Notes under the pieces: generated by a model | Databases searched by the model: none | What the model saw: only the letters and a program-made list of their open reading frames with translations | What the model was told of the DNA's origin: nothing | Part shown: in pieces, positions 24,901 through 38,400 of the stretch | Layout of the letters: every line of letters starts with the position of its first letter | Numbering within the stretch: position 1 is the stretch's first letter | Position numbers and translations under genes: made by a program | Source of the DNA: Echiichthys vipera | Taxonomy: Eukaryota; Chordata; Actinopteri; Perciformes; Trachinidae | DNA: 64,000 nucleotides | Direction of reading: 5' to 3' | NCBI GenBank assembly: GCA_963691815.1 | Contig: OY829657.1 | Span: 3,540,033 to 3,604,032, forward strand

Positions 24901-27900
24901 GAGTACGACGTCTACGGCACTTCTGACGTCATTTATGTGCGCCTGTTCGGACATAGAAATTAGAAGGACGGACCATGCGCGGACATTTAACAACAACAAC
25001 AATGGCGGTGAAAGGTTCACGTTGGTGTGATGCGGAGGTGGAGTGTTTACTGCAGATTTGGTCGATGAAAAGATTCAAAAACAGTCGACAAGACGCACAA
25101 AAACTCAGAGGTCTACGGAAAGATCTGGAAACAAAGCCACGCATCGCGATGACGTCATCAATGCGTGTGACGTGTTACGACGTGATGACGTATAGGCAGC
25201 AAGAAGCATTTGCGCAGGCCCAGGTAGTGTGAGTACAAACGGGCCTGGGGCGCAGGGGGAGAGGGGGGGGACAAGGACCCTAAAGCACGGGGCACGGTGC
25301 GGAAGGACAGTGTGAGTGCGCCCTTTATGTCCACCTGGCATTTGGACACTGTGAGGTGCATTATACTGTCAGGAAGCTGCCGGATGGCACACAGTCCAGA
25401 TGAAACCTCTGTACCTACATTCTGCCGTGTGAAACACTAGACTACCAAAACTTGTTAGAGTGTTTTTTTTGTAGTTACCTGCTGAGTCAGCGGTAGGTAT
25501 GGGCAGCTGACACGAGCTCTCTTGGTCCATAGTGAAGGGCCGACACAGAACGGACTTGTTCTTCATTTGACGTCGACGGGACACAGGCACTCGCATGGCG
25601 TCCGTCTGAGTACTGGCCTGGAAATAAACATGAAAAATAAAACAGCAAACATAAACAAAGGAGAGCTTATGTTGTTCTTAATGAGTTGGTCTATGGTCTT
25701 AACTCTAAACACACACACATACACAGAGCGAGTACATACATGGTCCAGATTTTTCCCATCAATGTTGGAGGTGGGAAGAGCTCCTACAAAAGACAAATAC
25801 AAATGTAAGCACTACACTGAACCCTTTTGCGAGAAATGTATATTATAAATACACAAACACTTCATGACTAACCAGTAAGAGCAGTATCTGCAGACACACT
25901 GGGCTGCGTGGCAGAGCCATTGGCCAGGGACACGACATCAGCAATGACTGGATTCATCTTTGAAGAGTCGTGGGGCTGCGTAGGAGCTGGAGGAAGACAG
26001 TAACGTACCAACGTCAGAACAGTTTGGGTCGTTTCACATGTGAGATTAGTGCTTTTCTGTTTTCAACTCTAGTCTCTTCTTCTCACTGGGTGAGCTCCAG
26101 AACCTGTGCTGATAGGGCCTGATATTTATTTATATACAAGTGTTTTTTGTTAACTTTCGCTGGCCTGAAATGAAGAAATGCTCGGCACATAAACAAAACA
26201 TCACCTTTACTAGAATCCCAAATAATACAGACTAATGAAAACATTTTTGCACGTGGTAGACATAATCAATACAAAGGTAGTGTATTTAACGTCATTTAAA
26301 GCTGTCAAACATTGAAGTTAAAGTTTATTTATTCATCTATTTCATTGTCACACCTTCCGCCTTATATGCTGCGGTAACTATTTCATTGGGTTTGTTTAAC
26401 TGCTATGTAAAAAAAATAAAAATAAAAGACAAGCCAGCACAACAAATGGAGGGCAGCTCCTGGTTTGAAGTGGGTGAAACTCAAAAAAGGAGAAAAATGT
26501 GATACTTTGCTTACTTCTGTGAATTACATCAGGATTTAACATCTGAATCAGAATTTGATGACAGTTGGTGGGTTTTTTGGTTGCTGTCAATCGAACCACA
26601 CCCACACAGAATTAGTTAAATTCTTTATAAATAACACCCAAACGTGCGTTTTTTTTAAAAAAAAAAAAGGTTGTTGCCTAGTTAATCGTGAACATATGAT
26701 GTTCTACAGAAATACTTTACGTTTTCAGGGGATTTCAAATTCCATCCAAAGAAATCTCTTGTAACAGTCAAACCCAAAAAGCAAAACATGTTCTTGCAGC
26801 ACAATTACGCCCACATGCCACGAGAACTAGGCACACCTTTATCTGGATCTTGTGAAAAATACTGGACAGACTGAAAAGAAGTGGATATAGCCTCTGGGCC
26901 TGAAAAGTGAAGCCAATGCAGAAGTGAGCGAAACCATTCTTTCTAATGTCCAGCAGGGCGTTGTATAGAAGTCAATGAGAAAACGACCCTAATACACTTA
27001 TAGACTGTAGAGCAGGGTATGCTTTAGGGTGTGGTTCCTGGTTCCTGGTTCCTGGTTCCCTTGAGACTGACAAGTTGCAACAGCGACCTGTCAGACAGGA
27101 TAGAGGCACCTCCACCAGGTTTTGACTGCATGAAAGTTAATTTATTATTTTCCTGCGTAAAACGGTCTTGTTCAGTGTTCAGCTATACTAAAAGAAGGAA
27201 GGAAGGAAGGAATGGTCTTGTACTTGTAAAGTGCCTTTATAGTCTTCTGACCACTCAAGGAGCTTTTACACCATTTGCCACATTCACCCTTTCATACACA
27301 CATTCTCACACTGATGACAGATGCTGCCATGCAAGGGGCCAAATGCTCATCAGGATCATGCATTCAGGCACATTAACTGTGCTCTTCAACCAAAGACCAT
27401 TTGAGAGGAAACCATCCCTTTATTACTAGCACCATCTGCTGTAACAATCCAACAGCGCAGCTCTAGTCCCACTGCGCATGTGCCATACCCCATACTTGTG
27501 TCTCAGCCTCTTTCAGTAAGCCTTTGCTAACGCTAGCTAGCTTGCTTGCTTGGTGAAGCGTTTGGGAGCAATTTAGGGGTCAGTTTCCTGCTCAAGGACA
27601 CAACATTCGGACCGGATGAGCCGCAGAGCCAGCCCAAACAAGAGTCTGTTGTTTTCAGGTAAGTACATGTTGTTTTGACTTTTCCTCTTTCCGCCCTCCT
27701 TGATATTAGCTGATGAGTTAGCTCCACCCTCTCATCCAAATATTGTTACTTCTGTCTGCCAGAAAACAGGACAACGACGCCCAAAATGTCAGTGTCAATG
27801 CTTCAGTATAGTACTCCACCAACCAATAGATTATGTCACGGTGGCTACATCCACTTCTTTTATACTGTCCATGGAACATTTCAACTAGCACGGGCTTGTT

Positions 27901-29334
27901 TGCATGTAGACTACTACTCAACGTCACACTGTACAACACTGATGTGATAATTTACCATATGGTGGTTGTGGGGCTGTTCCAGTACCGTTACTGCTGGTGT
28001 GTTGGCTCATCTCAAAATGCAGGTTGCAGTACTGCAGCAGGCAGGGCAGCTTGCAGAAATTACGGACTGAACCCAAACACTGCAACTTCTCAGTCATATA
28101 GCCCTGTTTCCTACAACTGTCACATCGACCCATCTGGACAGCAGAGGAGGAGAACGAGGGAAGAAAGAACAGGAGGAGAGAGATAAAAAAAGAAATATAA
28201 CCATGTTGAACATGGAGTAAGGCACTCTCGTTGATTTAATGCCAAACAATTTCCTGTGTAGTGGGAAACGTGTCTCCTTACCCCATAGTAGAGCACAGTG
28301 TACTGGGACATGCAGTGTGGTCTACAGAACTCCTCCAGCCTGCCTCCGTAGTGACTATGCAGCATCTTCTGGCCGATGCCTGAGCAGTAGGTGCAGGGAC
28401 GCCAGGGATGATCCTTGTTACGAGATGTCATCTCATGTTTGAAGAGCAGCTTGCAGTCTGGAACACGGGGTGGGTGGAATATTATATTATTTCAATTACT
28501 ACAAAAACGTTCAAGTCCAATGACACTGATTCAATTTGGCATTTAGACCAGACACATGGAGGGCAAGAGCTGTGGCTGGTCATAATTTTAGGCCAGTTTT
28601 GTCAATATTGTTACTGAACCAAGTTGACCATGTCAACTAGCAATAATTTGAATTTCTGCGTTTGCAATTTTATACCTTAGTTAGCAATAATTTTAAGGCT
28701 TAGAATATCTGAAAAACAACAGGATACAAACAGAGGATAACGGGGAAAAGTCATATCTGTGTTTACTCACTCTCACTGCAGAAGATCATGTCCTGTTGGT
28801 TGTAACTGATGATGTCGAAGGGCACGTTCTCCTGTTTACAGAATTCACACACCATCAGGATATTCTTCACGGTTTTATACTGCTCACAGCACGTCCTGCT
28901 GCAGAACATGGAAATACGACCCTGCAGGAGAAAAACAGCATTAGTGTTACTGTCCTCATGGTTCGTTCATGAGAGTCTGGATAGGGGCGTTTCCATTAGG
29001 GCAAAATGTGGCTGCTTGGAAAGTTTCAGGGCACGCCCTCTCAAATGGCCGTTCACTCGCCGTGTTTCCATAACGAAAAAAAGGCCTGAGAGGGATTTGC
29101 TAGACTCTGGAGGTGACGTATCACTCTGAATGGGTTTTGATCGCCGGTGATCAGCTGATCAGTGATACAGCGGCGCATTCTTCCTCAAAACACATACAGA
29201 GTTTGTTTTTAGGTGGCCCGTATGATTCACGTCAACTTATGTATAAGTAAAATGAGAGAAAACACTCCATCTCAACAATTCTGGGCACTGTAAAAGTGTT
29301 TGTTAATGGACAGGCTTGCATCCGCTTGCAGCAG

Positions 29335-29405
<71 letters not shown>

Positions 29406-32400
29406 TGGGAGAGAGAGAGAGGGAGCATGCAACAAAGGGCCGCAGGTCAGAATCCAACCTGGCCGCATTCCTGTGCAAAAATGTGCGTGCACAGTTCATT
29501 TTCTGCGCTGCGTTCTACAACACCACTGGATAAATGTGTCAACTCTACTTCACCGTGTTGTTGCGACGTCTGTACTACTACACGCCACATCCCGCTGAGA
29601 GCTACATCCCATCAGCAACCGGGCTACCTCAGGGGTTTGAGCCGCCGTTTTTTATGCACCTGCTCTCGAACAGGTCGAAAAATGGCCGTTGCTCGAGCGA
29701 CTCACAAGCAAATTTGGGGCGTTTCGGAGACAGACCGGCCTCATTTCGGGTATTCGACCATAGTGGAAACGCACCGTATGTGCATGTGAGCTCCTTACTT
29801 GGTAACTGAATAGCAGCGGCTTCATGTTGAACAGTTTGCTGCACTGATGGCAGGTCAGCTTGGAGATTTCACTGGGCCCGCCCTCCGCTGGTTTCAGGGG
29901 TTGATCAGCGGATGCTCTGGCCTGGGCTTGCCCAGGGACAGAGGGTGAAGACATGGCTGGGTAAGGGTGCACCAGTGGGGGAACTGAGGTATTACTGGGA
30001 TGGTGGCCCGGGTAGGGGACTGAAGATGGGTAATCCTGAGGGATGGGAGGGACAGAGCTGGCTCCGGCAGAGGGCCCCGGCCTGGGGGCATCTCTGTGGG
30101 AGGAATCCCTGAAAGTCGAGGTTCCATTGGTCAGGTCTGGCTGAGAGGTGTCCCCCGACTTCTGTAGAGACATGGTGTGAAAATAACAGCATTGAGATTT
30201 AGGTTTAGGCCAAAAGATTTTGTCTGATACAAAAAAGCTCTTATTGTACCGGTGCCTTTACCCTGTATATAGAGACACAGTCATAGGAGCAGAAGTTACG
30301 AATGGTGCCGTCCACCATGGCCAGGTGATACTGAGGGACAGCAGACGCCTTGCACTGGCAGCAGGGGAACGCAGCACCTAAGGGAAAAGGGTAATATTGA
30401 AAACCCCTACAGCGAGTGTGTGAACATGCATAATGCTTTCACTGTCTTTGGTTGTGATAAGGATGTGGTGATGTAAAGAAAGGTGCAAGTTTGAATGTTT
30501 TAAATTCAACAAATCCTACATCATATTTTCATATACGAGTGAGAAGATTATTGTAATCACAGATGATCTGAATCCAAGCTCTGCATTTAAGACTGCATAT
30601 ACCAGCTGACCTCGGCTTGTGAGTGTGTGTCTCTGTGGTGTGTCCTACCAGTGAGGATGTGTGGGGGTGGTCGACTCTGTTCCACACAAGCAGATGAACA
30701 GTACAGCTGGACTTTGCCCTTTAGGTCTCGTTCCATGAGGGTGGCGGACACTACAGCCATTTTGTGACAGAAGGCACACGCAGCTGTTTTTCTGCAGGTC
30801 TATGGGGAAACACGGTGAGCATCGAAGAGGTTTGCATTTGCTACATTAGCTTGATAAAAAATGATCTTTCACACAAACACTTACCTGTTTGTAGGTGCCA
30901 ATACAGGTGGGACCACAGAAGTTGAGCTGAGATCTTTCAACTGTTAGTGTCTGACAGGAGCCTGAGCTGCTGCTACAGTAAAGTCCGCAGCCTTCACAGC
31001 AGTTCATGGCCAACTGACGCATCTTCCGCCATGTTACAAAACAAGCATTACTACAGAGTCTGTGCAGACGACCTTGATGGGTGACCTCGTGCTCAATCTG
31101 CTAAAGAGATGACAACAGTTAAACGAGGATAATGAACAGAGTAAAGACACAGAGCACCTGGGCCAATACTCGGCTCATCAGGCATCTTGACCAAAATATG
31201 TCTTAATTAAGTGTACCGTACCCTATTAGAGACTCTGCACACGCTGCAAAAGGGTTTTTCAGGCGGTTTCTCAGCTGGTTTCTCAGGCGGCTTCTCCGGT
31301 TTCTTCTCCACACGTTTGTCAGCCCATTTATCTGGAACCTTGTCGGCAGTTTTCTTCTTGTGGCGAAAGACAGACAGACAGAACTGGCCACAGAAGTAAA
31401 TGTAGGTGTTGATGTCTGCTGGAATCGTGATCATGTCCCTGGGCTGAACGATCTCCCTGCAGAGAGAACAGCACAAGCAACCAATACAGTAGTCAGGAAA
31501 AATACAGGATGATGGCGGGACAGAGGATGGAACATTCACAGTGACGATGAAGATGAAATTCAAATCGACAGAGTTTTTACAATTCAAGCTTAAATGTATC
31601 AAGGGAACAGTGCAACTTGTATAACCTGGACAAAGCATGTAAAATACTTATATGTGAATCAAGATTCTCTTTAATTAAATGATGAAGGAGTTTTAGAGGT
31701 CTGTGTCAAACTTGGAACTTTAATAATTACACCCCCACGGGAGCATCACATGTTACTTTATAGTAAAATGTCAATACGTACAGTGAAATAATGAAACAAA
31801 TATAAACATATGTACAGTACATGTAGTGTTTGGGGGAGAAACTTAGCTTTTATGTGCATGTAGGATTTACAATTCTAACATGTATGCCAGTGAATAGACC
31901 ATTTTTCAATTACACTACAATAGAAATAAGTGGTCATATAGTAGATCATAAGAAAAAACATTTAAAAGTGAACCATAAAAGCCTATGTGGTGGAAATGCT
32001 TCCCCGTTACACTCTAGCAGCATAATCAACTCTCAAGTAATTATCTACTTCACTTTAAAGTCAGAAATAGCAAAAACAACCTAAAAAAAACCCCATAATT
32101 TTACTTTAAAGGAGGGAAGCACAACGTTTTGACAATGAGGTAAACGAATACACCACATATAAACTGCCAACTTAATCCAGCTAAGTGAAACTCTTCCCTG
32201 ATTAAGTTCACACTGATGTCCGGTGGAAACAAAGATGTACCTGTTGCACTGGAAACAGGAGCGGTTCTTGTTGGCTGGAGGCAGATGTCCAGTCAGACAG
32301 ACTGTGGAGCAGAAGAGCTGCGTCGAACCTTTTCTTTGGAACGCTGTTTGGCCTTTCAGCAGAACCTACAACCATTTACAGATTGATGAAACACAGCCGC

Positions 32401-35400
32401 CCAAAGTCCTGGTGCATTAAAAACGGTCATTTCTGCTTCTCATCAACAGTGTTTTCCTTAATAATAAGCTCATCTATGTAGAGGGGCCTTGTTAAGCAGC
32501 AGCAGTACCTTAGAGCAGCCGCTGCAGCGAACGCTACCGGGGACGTTGGGTGGAGGTGGCCGTGGGGGTGCTTGTACCAGAGGTGGTAGTGAACTTGGGA
32601 TTGGAGCTGGTGGTCTGAGAGGGATGGGGGTCATGGCTTGTAGGACAGTGCCTCTACCGGGGATAAAAATGGCCGTCTGAGGGGGAGCTGGGACGGGTGC
32701 TGGCACTTGAGTGGATAAAAGAGGAGAGGTTGGTTAAGAAAAACAACGAGAAATGATATGTTTGGAATCTTTTAATAATAACACACACACACGTATGGTA
32801 AATGTGCAGTTATGAACCACTGGGTGCTGATATCCCTTTCACACAGGTACTGAAAACCTGACATTATGCAAATGTTTGAATCAGTCAGACTGGGCATCAA
32901 ACAGAGTTTAATCTACCAGCTCACTAGCACAAAGACGTTTACTAAAAATGAATGAACGAGCCCAAGTGCATACCTGTATAGTGCCGCACATTACTCTGTG
33001 TATTCAAGGTGAACAAGTCATGCTCTTCCACCATGTTTCATGAAAGTTGGACCAGTAGTTTTTCCATAATGCTGCGGACATTCAAACAAACGGAGGCAGT
33101 GAACAGATAAATGAACTCACTGGTAGGTGATGCAAAGGTGTTTCCTCCACCTACGGAGTAGACCGAGCTGATCCTCAGCTCCTCCTGAAATGACCACACA
33201 TTAGAAATCAGATTTTGTTGAAGTGCTTAATTAAACAGAGCAGTACTGTTGTATGTTAAGGAGAAAACTTCTGTATTACTGTGTATTACTACACTTTGTA
33301 CTGAACATAAACAGCAGATTCATACAGATAGCTTTCTCTCCCCACACCTACCTCCTGGTGCTCCAGCTCCTCTTTGATCTGTCTGATGGAGCTCTGAGGC
33401 AGTAAAGCAGCGTCGTAGCCCTCATCAATGGGCTCATCTTTAATATTAACCAGTGGGGGAGTACTATCCTCCATTGGAGCTGCCTCTGACCTCTGAAACA
33501 ACAGAGAGTATTCATAATCACCCGATGAAGGTTCAAAGAGTAGTGACTCGACAATCTGTCCAGATATTTCCAGATCCCTACCTCTCCCAGCTGGCTATCT
33601 TCCGTCTCCTCGGTCTGGTTCAGGACACCTCCGTCTGACAGAGAGGTGGAAAATTTAACTTTTAATACTAAAAAGGCAGACACACTTCACCTAAGAGTTT
33701 AAAACTACACATGCTTCGCCCACCATAACTACCAGGGGGAAAAGAGGACAATTCCAATGCACACTTAAAATCCTTTTACACAGATTTTCTTTCCTTTCTG
33801 CAGAAACTTAGTCCTGGTGTATTAACCTTGTGTATTGTTCTGATCAATGAAAGTCCAGTTACCAAGCATATGTGCCACCCAGCCCACTAATATGCTGAGA
33901 AAACTAATTTAAAATGTGTCTAATAAAAACTTGCAACAGGTTTTTCTTTGCACTGGAATGGTCAGCGTGTCATTTCCTAGTGAAGGAAGAAAGACGCTGT
34001 ATAAAATGAGAAGGAGTTATCCGACTAAATGGGATTTATCGTGCAGAACTAGAGTTTTTGTTTGATTTCCAGTTTAGCCGGTCCAACCCTGTCTACGAGT
34101 TTAGATCTGTTTGAATTTAAGCAAACTGGCTGAACTGAAAAAGGAACCTACATCAAACTGTGCAAACAGCGTTGACTCTAACTTGTGGTAATAATAGTAG
34201 TTGTAGTAAAAAGCAATATGACAACATGATTAACATAATATTGTGTTTGTTTATAAAGGGACTAAGGAGCCGGCAGCATGGAGGAGTTCAAATTTCAGTA
34301 GAGATGGTTGGGAAGATGTGCACGTTGTGTAGGGAAGAAGTGCACGTTGTGTTGGGAAGATGTGCACGTTGTGTTGGGAAGATGTGCACGTTGTGTTGGG
34401 AAGATGTGCACGTTGTGTTGGGAAGATGTGCACGTTGTGTTGGGAAGATGTGCACGTTGTGTTGGGAAGATGTGCACGTTGTGTAGGGGAGATGTGCACA
34501 TTGTGTAGGGGAGATGTGCACATTGTGTTGGGGAGATGTGCACGTTGTGTAGGGAAGATGTGCACGTTGTGTAGGGAAGATGTGCACGTTGTGTAGGGAA
34601 GATGTGCACATTGTGTAGGGAAGATGTGCACGTTGTGTTGGGAAGATGTGCACTTTGTGTTGGGAAGATGTGCACTTTGTGTTGGGAAGATGTGCACGTT
34701 GTGTAGGGAAGATGTGCACGTTATGTAGGGAAGATGTGCACGTTATGTAGGGAAGATGTGCACGTTATGTAGGGAAGATGTGCACGTTATGTAGGGAAGA
34801 TGTGCACGTTGTGTAGGGAAGATGTGCACGTCGTGTTGGGAAGATGTGCACGTCGTGTTGGTTGACTGAAAAGTTCATGTGTTTATCAGCTGTGACTATT
34901 CTGTTGCATGAGATGTGTGAAACAGGATTATAGAAAACTAAAACTGTGCCAATATGGCAACATTCTGAATTGTTGCCATATTGTAAGTACAGGTCAAACC
35001 CTCCAAACACTGGATATTACATTTCCCATAATGCAACTCAATAGTATCTTTTGTTAGTCCCTACCTACCAGGTAAATGCAAATTTCTTTGAAGGCCCAAA
35101 TAGCCGGGATAACGTCACTATGGGTGAACTCCCACTGTTCAGTCATACCGTTGCCAAGCACGCGTCACAGCTAAAGTCCTGTTCACCCAGGCACGGCACG
35201 CTTGCAGGCCGTGGCCCGGTGGAGAGGTGGGCTTTTGTAAAGCACTGACGGTGGTCCTGATCACTTTTTATATACGACTGTTCCCTGAGAGGGACGTTTA
35301 AAAAGATGCGGCTGAAGGGTTTGCGGTGGTGTGGTGTGGGGGTGGAGTGTTTACTGCAGATTTGGTCGGATGAAATGTTCAAAAACCGTCAGACAAAACT

Positions 35401-38400
35401 AAATCTCCGAGGGGGGAAAACAATTGTTGTAGTGTGTGAGGGCCCTATGAAAAGATACTTTGATAAATTACAGTGGATAAGGGACTCGCAATATGCCATT
35501 AGTGATCAATCTGGTCCTTTCCATTCTCATGTGCATGCAGCTTTACCTCGGCTGTTATCAGGTGTGTGGTCCTGGGAGGAGTGGGAGGTGTTAGCGGACC
35601 CACTGCTCCCTTCCCTCTCTTGGTCCTCCTCCTCTTCCTCTTCCTCCTCTCTGGGCTGACGGGTACAGGGTTCGCCTTGAGTTACTTTGTTCCCCTCTCC
35701 TGGTTGGCTTCTTTCTGAGTTTGTCTTACCCACATTAACATCCTCCAGGGTGCCCATTGGCAGGGCAAAGTGCCAGTCTTCATCTTCTTCTTCTTCAGGC
35801 CCAAAAGAAGGAAGGCCGTCCAGTGCGTCGTCAAATGCTGCCCCTCCACTTCCTCCCCCTCCTCCTTCGTTGGGTCCCATGGTGAATGAGGAGTGTCGGA
35901 CAGAAGGTGAGGAGGAAATGTGAGGAAAGGGTGACTTTCCCACCCCCTCATCCATCTTTTCTTCTTGCTTGCTGCTGTTGCTATCCTCTTCTTCTACCTG
36001 TTGGTTTTCCCCTTGTCCCGAAGTTTCGTCTACTCCCTTTGTCTCGTCCTGACCTCCACTCCTGGAGGAGCTGGCAGAGCCCCTGGAGGAGTCTGCAAAG
36101 TCTCCAAGCCCCATCACTTCATCAAACACTCTGGACAGGCGCTCCTCGTGCTGTAGGAGAGAGAAAGTCAGGGATTTCAAGGGGCAATTTTATGTTGAGC
36201 ACTTCAGAAATTATACATTAAAGATTTTATTCCTCATTGTGCCGACTAACAACTGCTTAAAAACCTCATCATGTCAAAGGGAACAAAATGCTCAGTACTT
36301 TTTTTTATCCTAACTATAAATACCATTCCTTGAGCTTCAAATTTTCACAAAACTTGCACAAATCTGGACTCAAATAAGGAATAAAGACACTTGATCACCT
36401 GTGACTTCAATGTTCTACCGTAGGAACTGACCTTCCTATTCATTGTCTCAGAAATAATTGTGACAAACAATATCATTGTCATTTTAAGATCATTTTTTGC
36501 CACTAATAGAGTGATAATAGTACTAAAATAATATTAAAAGCACACCCTTTCAAAGAACAATGAACGTATGATTCTTAAGAATATTCAGACGTTGGAATCG
36601 GAATGTGCAAAAATTATAAAATATCCTAAATCCGGATGATCACGTTGTCATTGAGCTTACGGTCAGTAGCCGTCATATTCCCACTTCATTTCTTATTAAC
36701 CTGTGTACTTATTTTTGCCTGTTTTTATACTTTAGAGGACCACAAACCGACTTGAGTTGCAGAATTATCCTCCACAACCTCACCCAGAAGGCGACGCAGG
36801 TTTGGGTCCAGGCTCTTGTCAGCTCACGTCTAGACTACTACAACTCCTGCGTGGCTAGTCCTTCTTCAAATGCTGTCCGACCTCTGCAACTTATCCAGGA
36901 CGCAGCAGTCAGGCTAGTTTTTAAGCTTCCCAAGTCCTCCCACCCTGCACTGGCTACCAGCGGTGACTTGAATCTGACTCAAGGCACTGGTACCTGCCGT
37001 CCTTGCTGCGAATGGCTGAGGCCCTTCCTACGTCCAGGACATGGTCAAACCTTACACCCCAGGCTGTTCACTACCCTGCTAATACCAAACGGCTAGCTAC
37101 TTCCACACTACGAAATCCAGTCTGTCCTGGCTCCATAATGGTGGAACGAGCAGCCTAATGACATCAGGACAGTAGAAACCACACACACCTTCTAAAACAC
37201 ATTATTCAGACGGCACCGTGGCCCACCTCTTTCCGAAATGTAGCACTTGAAGCAGTTTTGGCCGTATTCACAAAACATATTATCTTTTATCTAAGAGTAC
37301 TGGTAAGGAGCACTAAAAGTAATTTAAAACCTATTCACAAAGCCTCTAAGGAGTGGGAGGGACTCCTAAGATAACACTAGAGGGCGGGGTTGACCTCGTT
37401 GACAGGGATGACATCTTCATACCTTCTATGCCCACAGTGATTGAGTCCCTAAATACACAAGTACCCTAAAGCACGGGGCACGGTACGAACGGACAGTGTG
37501 AGTGCGCCCTTAAGAGTTAATTTATGACAGAGACACTCATATGTGGAAGCGAATGAACTGCCGCACTGTGTGGGGTCTGGATGAGAGACGCCAAGATCGC
37601 CTGCCTTGCAAAGCTGCATTTTTCCATAGTGGAGAGTTGTAACAACTTTAATCTCTGGTGATGTTGGGTGGTTTTTATTCGTTGGTGAGGTGATGGCGTC
37701 CCTGACCAACTCTACCACGTTCATAACGCCATCTCAATTAAGGCAGTACCTTTTTAATGCTCACCATCATTGAATCTCTCCAAAATGTTGACTCCTGCAG
37801 CCACGTTAGATTGTTCCTGATTTACTCTTAGGACGCACACTGTCCTTCCGCACCGCGACCCGTGCTTGTCCCCCCTCCCTCTCCCCCCGCGCCCCAGCCC
37901 CGTTTGTACTCGCACTGCCTGGGCCTCGGCCAATGCTTCTTGCTGTCCATACGCCATCACGCCGTAACACGTCACACGCATTGATCGCGTGTGTGTGGCT
38001 TTGTTTACAAATCTTTCCGTAGACCTCTGAGTTTTTGTGCGTCTTGTCGACTGTTTTTGAATCTTTTCATCGTCCAAATCTGCAGTAAACACTCCACCTC
38101 CGCATCACACCAACGTGAACCTTTCACCGCCATTGTTGTTGTTGTTGTTAAATGTCCGGGCATGGTCCCTCCTTCTATTTACTATGTCCGAACAGGTGCA
38201 CATACTGCTACCGCCGTAGGGCTCGTGCTCGTGCTCGTACACGTGCGCACGCTCGTGCTCGTACATGTGCAAACGGCTCCGCTAAAGCCCACCTCTTTCA
38301 AGAGTCTGCAGTTATGCGCGGAACGGGTACACTCACACTGCTTAAACGTTCTAGGCTTTAGCTGAAAAACCGGTTTTGGCCCGGGACAGAACGACAGTGT

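Noticed and set aside
24975..25232. A host gene encoding a MADF/Myb-like protein
   Set aside because: It lies wholly inside an element with inverted ends and is repeated at 38872 and, disrupted, near 38100. It is transposon cargo, not a host gene.
29652..29798. Extension of zmym4 exon 12 past 29799
   Set aside because: The strong GTAAGG donor at 29798, with phase 0 continuing correctly into exon 13, shows that the extra frame is intron sequence containing a MITE.
34160..34719. Cys-rich repeat proteins on both strands of the 22-bp minisatellite
   Set aside because: 22-bp units cycle through all three frames (66 nt per 22 codons), so long frames appear by chance on both strands. The tract lies within a zmym4 intron.
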